Source: an uncultured Anaerolineae bacterium
Lineage (GTDB): Bacteria; Chloroflexota; Anaerolineae; Anaerolineales; Villigracilaceae
Assembly: GCA_903854805.1 (NCBI GenBank)
Contig: CAINXK010000601.1
Location: 1-15,774 of the forward strand
Length of the DNA stretch: 15,774 nucleotides
Reading direction: 5' to 3'
Part shown: positions 1 through 6,033 of the stretch, piece by piece
Layout: the number at the start of each line of letters is the position of its first letter
Position numbering within the stretch: the stretch's first letter is position 1
Notes under the pieces: model-generated
Seen by the model: the letters and a program-made list of their open reading frames with translations, nothing else
Told to the model about the DNA's origin: nothing
The model's database searches: none
Program-made: the position numbers and the translations under genes

Positions 1-785
1 GTGATACCGCCTGTGTAATTCAGCCCTTTTTTGATTGGAACCTCGACCAGGAAGGCAGCAGCTGGCATGGCAAACCAGATTACAGCTCCCAGAACAAGGA
101 AAATTGCCAGAGCGATCAGGCTGCCAATCAGGTTGTCCAGTCGAAAACGCTTGACGATCAAGCGCGCGACGAAAATTGCCGCAACCAGACAAATCAGCAA
201 AAGGATCAGGTAAGTGTTGGTTGTTCCGGTTGGAACCAGGGATGGGATGTTTAAACCACGGTTGCTCAGGTAGGACGGTCCGGGCAGTATAAAAGCTTGC
301 TTGACTAAGGGCAAGTTATAGATGAAGACTGCATAAGAAGCAATGATGACCAGCAGTAGGGGCACATTGCGAAAAATCTCGATGTAAAGCCAGGCAATCC
401 GGTTGACCAGGAAGTTGCGCGAAACCCGCATGATCCCGACGATCACGCCCAAAACCGTGGACAGGACGATCGAGATGGCAGCCACCAGGATGGTGTTCAA
501 TATTCCGACCTGAATGACGCGCAGGTTGCTGCTTTCGCGGGTTTGATCGATCAATTTGAAGCTGATATCAAAACCACTGGTAAGTCGGAGAAAATTAAAT
601 CCCAGCACCATGCCTTGCTTTGCCAGGGCGCGTGCCATATTCTGGTAGAGCAGAATGGCGACCAGCAAGACCACGGAAGCAAAAATTACCTGGGCGAGCA
701 CTTGCAAAAATCGTTCATCAAAAAGCCAGGCGGTAATTTGCCCGCGCCCCTTGTTGGTAACATTCGTTTCGTCTTGGTTAGCCAT
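1..785 (-). CDS. Polar amino-acid ABC transporter permease, AapQ/BztB-like (partial, C-terminus beyond window)
   Basis: Inner-membrane permease subunit of a general L-amino-acid ABC importer, working with the binding lipoprotein encoded just upstream. The frame opens with ATG at 785-783, preceded by an AGAGGA ribosome site, and runs off the left edge after about 261 residues. Seen in the translation: a cytoplasmic N-terminus (MANQDETNVTNKG), a first hydrophobic helix near residues 30-48, a long periplasmic loop, a helix pair beginning at ILNTILVAAISIVLSTVLG, then the segment EIFRNVPLLLVII, which is the typical amino-acid permease motif, and two further helices. The long N-terminal extension before the transport domain is usual for AapQ rather than for short HisQ-type permeases. 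It is the last visible gene of the leftward operon; a second permease (AapM) and ATPase (AapP) would be expected beyond the edge. The family is clear; the exact substrate is inferred. Confidence 0.9.
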   Translation of the reverse strand, partial: MANQDETNVTNKGRGQITAWLFDERFLQVLAQVIFASVVLLVAILLYQNMARALAKQGMVLGFNFLRLTSGFDISFKLIDQTRESSNLRVIQVGILNTILVAAISIVLSTVLGVIVGIMRVSRNFLVNRIAWLYIEIFRNVPLLLVIIASYAVFIYNLPLVKQAFILPGPSYLSNRGLNIPSLVPTGTTNTYLILLLICLVAAIFVARLIVKRFRLDNLIGSLIALAIFLVLGAVIWFAMPAAAFLVEVPIKKGLNYTGGI

Positions 786-820
786 AAATAGATCCTCTAA
801 AAGACGGTGAAGCAAAGGGG

Positions 821-861
821 CTGGCAGGTAAGCCGCGCTTTGAGCGAGGCCTACCTGCCAG
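821..861 (-). repeat. Intercistronic stem-loop between binding-protein and permease genes
   Basis: A perfect 10-base inverted repeat (CTGGCAGGTA at 821-830, TACCTGCCAG at 852-861) encloses a further short stem (GCC/GGC and CGC/GCG) around a TTTGA loop. It lies in the 183-base gap after the binding-protein stop and before the permease start. No U-run follows in the leftward transcript, so it is a poor terminator. I infer an mRNA 3'-end stabiliser or partial attenuator that lets the binding protein be made in excess over the membrane subunits, as in other ABC operons. The rest of the gap (862-968) shows nothing clear. Confidence 0.7.
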
Positions 862-968
862 GTATTAATTTATGATCCAGTACCCGGTCTGCAGGATTGT
901 GATGGTGGCAGAAAAAAGCTGAATTTCGTCATGTGCTGACTGGTTCTGAATCTATGGTAGCTTGCAAA

Positions 969-2096
969 TTAGCGAATGGGTGGGGCGTAGAGCAAGCCAC
1001 CTTGCGTCCAAAGGGAATTGATACCGCGTGTAATGGCGGTCTTGGTGGTTGGGCCCAGGTTGCGGTCATACATCTCGCCGAAGTTACCCAGTTGTTTGAT
1101 GATGTTATAAGCCCACTCGTTCTTCAGACCGAGTTTGGAGCCCATTTCGCCTTCCACACCCAACAGGCGGCGGATGCCGGCGTCTTCGGTTTTGGCCTTC
1201 ATATCATCCACGTTTGCAGATGTAATACCCCGTTCTTCAGCTTCCCACAGGGCAAACTCGGTCCAACGGACGATGTCAAACCACTGGTCATCACCCTGGC
1301 GGACTACCGGGGCGAGAGGTTCTTTCGACAGGGTGATGTCGAGAATAATGAAATCGTCTGGGGTCTTGGTTTCACTGCGCTGAGCCATCAGGCCAGATTT
1401 ATCATTCGACATGGCATCGCAGCGGCCTTGTTCAAAAGTGGCGATTACCTGGTTGGGGTCGTCGAAAAGGCTGGGGGTGTAGGTCAGTTTCTTGGCAGCC
1501 ATAGCATCAGCGATGTTTAGTTCGGTGGTTGCACCTCGACCCATGCAGATGGTGGCGCCGTTCAGGTCTTCAAGCTTGGTGAAACCGCTGTCTTTGCGGA
1601 CCATGATGCCCTGGCCATCGTAGAAGTAGGGCGGAGCAAAATTCAGGCCCAGGTCGCTGTCGCGGGTGAAAGTCCAGGTGGTTGTGCGTACCAGAACATC
1701 GATGTCACCGTTCTGCAGCATGGTGAAGCGAGTTTCGCCGGTGGTGGGGACAAATTCCACTGCCTTGGGATCGCCAAGAGTGGCTACTGCAATTGCGCGG
1801 CAAATTTCGATATCCAGGCCGCTGGCATTGCCGGCAGAGTCAACCACGGAAAAACCGGGGTTGGCCGGGTTCATACCGCACTTTACCTTGCCGCGAGCTT
1901 GTACAGCTTTGAGGGTCTCACCAAAGCCTGCGGATTGTACGATGATGGGCGCCGGGGCAGCCGGGGCAGCGGCAGCGGGCGCTACAGCGGCAGGGGCAAC
2001 AGCCGCAGCCGGGGCTTCAGTGGCGGCGGGAGCAGCAGGCGCGCAGGATGCGAGCAGAACAGCAAAGACTACAAGTACGAACAAAAATTTACGCAT
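969..2096 (-). CDS. General L-amino-acid binding lipoprotein, AapJ/BztA-like
   Basis: Extracytoplasmic solute-binding protein (375 residues) that captures amino acids for the adjacent AapQ-like permease. It starts at ATG 2096-2094 behind an AGAAGGAGA ribosome site. Residues 1-18 form a lipoprotein signal with lipobox LLASC (Cys18), followed by an Ala/Pro/Val linker to about residue 50 that would tether the protein to the membrane. The mature domain has the features of the AapJ branch: GMNPANPGFSV, GLDIEICRAIAVATLGDP, FTMLQNGDIDVLVRTTTWTF and PPYFYDGQGIMV. The length fits the AapJ/BztA group, which is longer than HisJ-type proteins. It follows the asparaginase gene with a 115-base leader holding a detached Shine-Dalgarno sequence, and is followed by a hairpin. 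The branch assignment is from recognised motifs; glutamate, glutamine, aspartate and asparagine as ligands are inferred from family and neighbours. Confidence 0.93.
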   Translation of the reverse strand: MRKFLFVLVVFAVLLASCAPAAPAATEAPAAAVAPAAVAPAAAAPAAPAPIIVQSAGFGETLKAVQARGKVKCGMNPANPGFSVVDSAGNASGLDIEICRAIAVATLGDPKAVEFVPTTGETRFTMLQNGDIDVLVRTTTWTFTRDSDLGLNFAPPYFYDGQGIMVRKDSGFTKLEDLNGATICMGRGATTELNIADAMAAKKLTYTPSLFDDPNQVIATFEQGRCDAMSNDKSGLMAQRSETKTPDDFIILDITLSKEPLAPVVRQGDDQWFDIVRWTEFALWEAEERGITSANVDDMKAKTEDAGIRRLLGVEGEMGSKLGLKNEWAYNIIKQLGNFGEMYDRNLGPTTKTAITRGINSLWTQGGLLYAPPIR

Positions 2097-2191
2097 TTTC
2101 TCTCCTTCTACTTTCTGAATAGTGTGATTGGAAAACGGTTGAATTGGATCCGTTACAGGTTAGGCAGTTTCGGCCAAATATTCGAGTGATT

Positions 2192-2199
2192 ACCTCCTT
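2192..2199 (-). promoter_or_regulatory. Orphan Shine-Dalgarno sequence in leader of the amino-acid binding-protein gene
   Basis: On the minus strand AAGGAGGT (continuing AATCAC) lies 12 bases after the asparaginase stop codon and 95 bases before the binding-protein ATG, which has its own ribosome site. No start codon stands at a usable distance downstream. The match to the 16S 3' end is nearly complete. A similar element occurs at 12126-12136. It could be an mRNA 5'-end stabiliser or ribosome standby site; that role is inference. Confidence 0.5.
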
Positions 2200-2211
2200 C
2201 TGAAATTTTCC

Positions 2212-3090
2212 TTAATCCTTGATCCAGATGTCATGGTTACCTGAGATACAAGCGTGAACCATGTGGCTAGTGTTGAAGGCACTTCCTACTTCTCCGGTCG
2301 GGCTCATCAGGACAATGCCGCCCTGGCTGGAGCCGGTTCGCCGCTCCAGCAAGCGCAGCACTTCCTCGGCGGCCTGCTGTGGGCTCATACCATTGCCCAT
2401 CAGGTCGCATGCGGTTTTACTGAATAATATTTTCATTAGTGCTTCACCGTTACCGGTGGCTGCTGCTGCTCCCAATTCATTGTCAGCGTAACCGCCGCAG
2501 CCAATGATTGGGCTGTCCCCGACCCGGCCCGGCATTTTTCCAGCGGTGCCGCCGGTCGAGACTGCCACTGCCAGTACTCCATTGGCGTCCATTGCAATCG
2601 CGCCGACTGTGTCTCCGGCGTGAGGGCGAAAGACTCTATCTTCCGGGCGCAGCAGGTGGGAACTGCTACCCGTCACCAGTTCTTCCATTGGGCAAACCGG
2701 TACTCCCATTTCACGGGCAAATTGCTCGGCGCCTGCGCCCACGAAGATCGAGTGCTGTGTTCGTTCCATGACAAGACGCGCTACGCTGATCGGGTTGCTT
2801 ACCCTCTGGATACCGGCGACGGCACCGTAACCCAGCTGTGCACCTTCCATGATCATCGCATCCATTTCTACTTCGTTATTGGCGTTCAGAAATGAGCCAT
2901 GCCCGGCGTCGAAATTCTGGTCATTCTCTAGAACGCGCACAGCCGTCTCAACTGCGTTAAGGGCCGTGCCGCCTTGCCGGAGCACATCCCAGCCGGCTCG
3001 CGTGGCTTGCTCAACGCCTGTGCGAAATTCTGCGACGCGGTCGTCAAAATCATTTCCAGCACCGCCATGCACCACGATCACCGGTTCCAT
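2212..3090 (-). CDS. Isoaspartyl peptidase / L-asparaginase (Ntn-hydrolase, plant type)
   Basis: Cytoplasmic threonine-nucleophile hydrolase (292 residues) that cleaves L-asparagine and/or beta-aspartyl dipeptides, releasing aspartate. The ATG at 3090-3088 is chosen over the TTG eight codons upstream because the family begins at this point (PVIVVHGGAG) and because the ATG overlaps the upstream gene's stop as TGATG, a sign of translational coupling. Visible family motifs are HGGAGN (8-13), GGTALNAVETAV (40-51), the autocleavage and nucleophile site GDTVGAIAMD with Thr161, the STGG/GRVGDSPIIGCGGYAD block (178-203), and TGNGE (212-216). The precursor would self-cleave before Thr161 into alpha and beta subunits. 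No signal peptide is seen, so it acts in the cytoplasm on imported substrate. The binding-protein gene follows after 115 bases. The family is certain; the balance of asparaginase against isoaspartyl peptidase activity cannot be read from the sequence. Confidence 0.95.
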   Translation of the reverse strand: MEPVIVVHGGAGNDFDDRVAEFRTGVEQATRAGWDVLRQGGTALNAVETAVRVLENDQNFDAGHGSFLNANNEVEMDAMIMEGAQLGYGAVAGIQRVSNPISVARLVMERTQHSIFVGAGAEQFAREMGVPVCPMEELVTGSSSHLLRPEDRVFRPHAGDTVGAIAMDANGVLAVAVSTGGTAGKMPGRVGDSPIIGCGGYADNELGAAAATGNGEALMKILFSKTACDLMGNGMSPQQAAEEVLRLLERRTGSSQGGIVLMSPTGEVGSAFNTSHMVHACISGNHDIWIKD

Positions 3091-4460
3091 CAAGACTCCC
3101 TGGAAACTGAGCAAACTATTTCGTTTGCCAGCCAGAAAGGAGGTAAATATGCTGTCCCATCGGTCAGAGGCAGCATTTCTTCTGCCAGTTGAATGCCAAG
3201 CACTTCAGTCATCAACTGCCGTCTGCTCTGGACGCGTGCCCACAATTCGGGGTGGCCCGCCTTCAATTCAGCGCGCAGTGAAGCATCTGCAACTGCCACG
3301 GTATCCTCACAGTTCATCAACCAGCCTGCGGGCAGTGGTGTTGGGATGATGTCGCTCTGGAAGACCATCCCGGAATGGATTTTTTCAATGCTATCTGGAC
3401 GGATCGGTGAGCTGGTCCATTCTTCATAAGATGTCAGGTGTCCCGGATTGAGCAAGGCGTGCAGTCCGCTACCTTCAAAGGCTCCGGCCACTGACTGGAA
3501 TACTTCCTTGCCCATTGCGCCGATGCGCATGGCCTGATACCAACTGGCAACTGCCCCGAAATAGGGTGCGGCAATCTTTTCAAAGAAGCTCATGTCGGGC
3601 TCGCCGAGCATCATTCCCGCCCGGCAGGACAGGCTGCCCCAATAACCTAGCCCGGTGGAAACAGCATCTCCGTATTCAATAATCTTGCTGCTTGGGCTGC
3701 GCAATCCGTTGATCTCGCCTTTGCCTGAGACGAAAATAGGATGCATGCTCAAAGGTTGTCCGGCGAAGAGCATCAGCTGCATGGCTTGCATCTCGCTCAT
3801 GCCAGGTCGTGTGCCGGTGACAATACTGAACACAGACGCAGAGGATGTTCGAGCGGCCCATTCGAAAGCAGCAATCTGGTCTGCCGAGTTGAGATTGCGC
3901 AATCCGGTTTCTGGATGCATGAGCAGCGTTGTTTGGTCAACCAACTTGCCGGAGCTTCCCAGCAAACTGCGTACAACATCCACAAAAAAAGCTGGGATGA
4001 AAGCCGGAGCAGTGGGCTCATCGGTTTCATACGCTTCAAGATATTTCCAGCCCACCAGGCTGGCTGACTGTCCGGCGCTCAGGCCGATCTTTGCCAGCAC
4101 GTCTTTTAGGCGAGGCGCCTGGCTGCGGGGCTGTGAGTTTAGGCTGAATGTCTGGCAAAGCTCCACGTGCAGCGGTACCCGCAGGATAGGCAGGTAGCCC
4201 AGCCCCTCGTTTCCAACGATCAACGTGCGTTGTCCCTTGGGTCCTAACACCAACAAGCCTTCCTCAAACCGCGGGTCGTAATTGACCAACCAGGTCAGGT
4301 TGGCGGAGTGTTCGCGGTCGGCAAAAACAAGCACCCAATCGGTTTCGGCTGCCTGGACCAAGGCGGTCAATCTGCGCTCGTACTCTTCAGTTGATACGGC
4401 CGGTATTTCTTCGGAAAATTGGAACTCTGGTAAAGGGACGTGCTTTAAAACAATATTCAT
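3090..4460 (-). CDS. M24 (creatinase / Xaa-Pro aminopeptidase fold) hydrolase-like protein, altered metal site
   Basis: A 456-residue protein with the two-domain layout of the M24 pita-bread family: an N-terminal creatinase_N-like domain (about 25-170) and a C-terminal catalytic fold (about 195-425). ATG 4460-4458 has a clear GGAGG site. Family landmarks are YGDAVSTGLGYWGS (263-276), NPGH (338-341), GMVFQSD (364-370) and CEDTVAV (384-390). Compared with the five ligands of metallo-M24 enzymes (Asp, Asp, His, Glu, Glu), His341 and Glu385 are kept, the first Glu is Asp370, and the two Asp positions appear to be Gly270 and Cys279 by my manual alignment. Creatinase is a known metal-free member of the fold, so a metal-independent amidohydrolase is as likely as a dead peptidase. 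The gene sits 18 bases after the regulator and overlaps the asparaginase start by one base, so the two products probably act in one pathway. Substrate unknown. Confidence 0.75.
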   Translation of the reverse strand: MNIVLKHVPLPEFQFSEEIPAVSTEEYERRLTALVQAAETDWVLVFADREHSANLTWLVNYDPRFEEGLLVLGPKGQRTLIVGNEGLGYLPILRVPLHVELCQTFSLNSQPRSQAPRLKDVLAKIGLSAGQSASLVGWKYLEAYETDEPTAPAFIPAFFVDVVRSLLGSSGKLVDQTTLLMHPETGLRNLNSADQIAAFEWAARTSSASVFSIVTGTRPGMSEMQAMQLMLFAGQPLSMHPIFVSGKGEINGLRSPSSKIIEYGDAVSTGLGYWGSLSCRAGMMLGEPDMSFFEKIAAPYFGAVASWYQAMRIGAMGKEVFQSVAGAFEGSGLHALLNPGHLTSYEEWTSSPIRPDSIEKIHSGMVFQSDIIPTPLPAGWLMNCEDTVAVADASLRAELKAGHPELWARVQSRRQLMTEVLGIQLAEEMLPLTDGTAYLPPFWLANEIVCSVSRES

Positions 4461-4478
4461 GGAACCTCCAGGCTAAGA

Positions 4479-5219
4479 TCAGGGATTACGTACCGCGTGG
4501 AACATAAAATCGTAGCGGTCCCCGCGGTAGTATGTGATGACATATTCAACTGGCTCGTCGTTTTCCAAAAAGGCCGGGCCTTTTACGAGCATGAGCGCGC
4601 TGCCTGCAGGTATTTTTAATAATTCGGCCTGTTCGACCGTAGCCAATGCAGGGCTGAGCGAACGGTCGGCATAACTAATGCGCAGTGCTAGGTGGGTGGA
4701 GAGCAGTTCAAAGAGCGAGCCAGCTGCAATTACATCTCCAGTCAAACCAGGTAATAGCGTACAAGGGATATAGGCTGTACTGATTGCCATTGGCTCGCCA
4801 TCTGCCAGCCGCAAGCGCCGGATTTCATGGGTCTGCATGCCTGGTTGGATATTCAGTTCGCTTGCAACATCGGGGGGTGGCGTTACTTGCGCCAAGCCCA
4901 ATAAGCGTGTATCGGGTTTCAGTCCTCGCTGCCGCATATCTTCGCTGAAGCTGACCAGCTTGGCTAGTTCATAGCGGCTGCCATTGGATGCCACAAAGGT
5001 GCCTTTGCCTTGGCGGGAGATCACAAAGCCCTGCTGCTCCAATACTTCGATGGCCTGGCGGACAGTATTGCGGCTGACGTTGTAACGGACGATCAAGTCT
5101 GTTTCGGATGGTAAAAGGTCGCCTGGTTTAAATTGTTGCTGGATCATGACCTTGATCTTCTCGGTCAATTGAAAATATAGAGGTTCAAAACTGTTGCGGT
5201 TTAATGGCTTATTAGGCAT
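4479..5219 (-). CDS. GntR-family transcriptional regulator, HutC/UTRA subfamily
   Basis: DNA-binding regulator (246 residues), first gene of the leftward operon and probably its own controller. ATG 5219-5217 (MPNKPLNR) is preferred over a GTG 17 codons upstream at 5270, because GntR domains start shortly before the PLYFQL helix. No clear Shine-Dalgarno precedes it. The winged helix spans about 12-77, with GDLLPSETDLIVRYNVSRNT carrying the recognition helix and QGKGTFVA the wing. Residues 90-240 match a UTRA ligand-binding domain (LGLAQVTPPPDVASEL, HEIRRLRLADGEPMAI, FELLSTHLALRI, VKGPAFLENDEPVEYVITYYRGDRYDF). UTRA domains bind small effectors such as amino-acid catabolites or sugars; here an amino-acid or aspartyl compound is inferred from the operon. 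It is 18 bases upstream of the M24-like gene, so they are co-transcribed. Confidence 0.93.
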   Translation of the reverse strand: MPNKPLNRNSFEPLYFQLTEKIKVMIQQQFKPGDLLPSETDLIVRYNVSRNTVRQAIEVLEQQGFVISRQGKGTFVASNGSRYELAKLVSFSEDMRQRGLKPDTRLLGLAQVTPPPDVASELNIQPGMQTHEIRRLRLADGEPMAISTAYIPCTLLPGLTGDVIAAGSLFELLSTHLALRISYADRSLSPALATVEQAELLKIPAGSALMLVKGPAFLENDEPVEYVITYYRGDRYDFMFHAVRNP

Positions 5220-5307
5220 AGATGCTCGAAGGATGCTGATTTTTGCTCGATATATTGTGAAATATTGCACTTATAAGGTTATTAGCTTATGCCAATGAGT
5301 TAATATA

Positions 5308-5335
5308 ATTATAGGCTCGAGAAAACAAAAGTCAA
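5308..5335 (-). promoter_or_regulatory. Sigma-70-type promoter of the leftward amino-acid operon
   Basis: On the minus strand a -35 box TTGACT (5335-5330) and a perfect -10 box TATAAT (5313-5308) are separated by 16 bases. The start point would fall near 5301, about 80 bases before the regulator's ATG. No other comparably good promoter is seen before the permease gene, so this probably serves all five leftward genes. Confidence 0.75.
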
Positions 5336-5497
5336 TAACCTGTTTCTGATTATGACGTATATATTGATAAGTATTTGTAATAAGTAGCTTCTTTGACTGC
5401 TATCAAGCTTGTGCTGGCAAACATATTTGGAGAATCTGGTCATGGTTTATGCGTTAAACGGATTTGGATAATTCTGATTTGGTATGAAGTCCGCGGG

Positions 5498-5503
5498 TAT
5501 AAT
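5498..5503 (+). promoter_or_regulatory. Candidate -10 element for the rightward oxidoreductase pair
   Basis: A perfect TATAAT stands 51 bases before the ATG at 5554. No convincing -35 box is found 16-18 bases upstream (TGATTT at 5475-5480 is poor), so an activator may be needed. A start point near 5510 would exclude the TTG at 5503 as an initiation codon and supports the ATG. Confidence 0.4.
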
Positions 5504-5553
5504 TGGCCGAAACTTCGTGGTATCCCGTCTTTAAGTCAGTCGGAACCTGTCCA

Positions 5554-6033
5554 ATGCCCAATCAGCTTAATAAATTTAATTTGCTGTCACTTAAGCAGTT
5601 TCGCAGTTTGTTTGCATCTCTTGCTATCCCTTTGCCGGATACTATTTTGGGTACGTATCATGCGGCTTTCGTCGGACCTGCGTGGCTGAGAACAGCTGCT
5701 GCGCCGGCACTGTCTGTGAGTGGGTTGGGTGGCTGGTGGGGCAAAGAATTCTTATTAGATGGCAGCGCCACCAACATCGTTCTGCGTGCAGGGCTATTTA
5801 GCTCACTTTTCCAGATGAGACTAATTGAGACCCGCTCGTTTATCGATCAAAAGCATGGGTTGGCTCTGCATTACCAACCCGAAAGTCCCTTCCCCTGGAT
5901 GTTCGTGGTGGACGAGCTGCGTCGTTTGGATGAAACCAGCCTGCTGGGGATGACTATCGCTAACTTACAAGGTTTGCGTGGGTTAGCCTTCCCGTTTATT
6001 TTGCAGAAAACTGATGCAAAGTGGAGGTCGTAA
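5554..6033 (+). CDS. Small protein of probable GXWXG/DUF4334 type, partner of the GMC oxidoreductase
   Basis: A 159-residue soluble protein without signal peptide or membrane helix. ATG 5554 is preferred over a TTG at 5503 because that TTG overlaps the likely -10 box. From memory it resembles the GXWXG/DUF4334 proteins: a basic-hydrophobic N-terminus, a GWWGKEF stretch near residue 60, a central MRLIETRSF strand, and a C-terminal VVDELRRLDETSLLGM followed by FPFILQK, close to the family's run of strands around an FRRVDDDTLLG-like motif. The family has no well-established function. The stop codon abuts the ATG of the flavoprotein gene with no spacer, and the GGAGG for that gene lies inside this one, so the two are co-translated and may form a complex or share a substrate. 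Family assignment is moderate; the gene itself is well supported by position. Confidence 0.6.
   Translation: MPNQLNKFNLLSLKQFRSLFASLAIPLPDTILGTYHAAFVGPAWLRTAAAPALSVSGLGGWWGKEFLLDGSATNIVLRAGLFSSLFQMRLIETRSFIDQKHGLALHYQPESPFPWMFVVDELRRLDETSLLGMTIANLQGLRGLAFPFILQKTDAKWRS

Larger units (their letters stand above)
5220..5553. other. Divergent intergenic region
   Basis: This 334-base AT-rich region separates the leftward amino-acid operon from the rightward oxidoreductase pair. It holds the leftward promoter (5308-5335) and a rightward -10 element (5498-5503). Just downstream of the leftward start site is an imperfect repeat, ATAAGG at 5274-5279 and GCTTAT at 5286-5291, which could be an operator for the GntR protein; five of six positions pair, so support is weak. 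From 5336 to 5470 I see nothing else recognisable. Confidence 0.6.

Noticed and set aside
933..1520. 195-codon open frame on the plus strand
   Set aside because: It lies fully antisense to the amino-acid binding-protein gene, whose motifs and signal peptide are unmistakable; the plus frame shows no family resemblance.
1933..2042. Repetitive GC-rich tract as a tandem repeat or recombination element
   Set aside because: It is the coding sequence of the Ala/Pro linker behind the lipobox Cys; the repetition follows from the amino-acid composition.
5503..5553. N-terminal extension of the small DUF4334-like protein from a TTG codon at 5503
   Set aside because: The TTG overlaps the perfect TATAAT at 5498-5503, so it would not be in the transcript.
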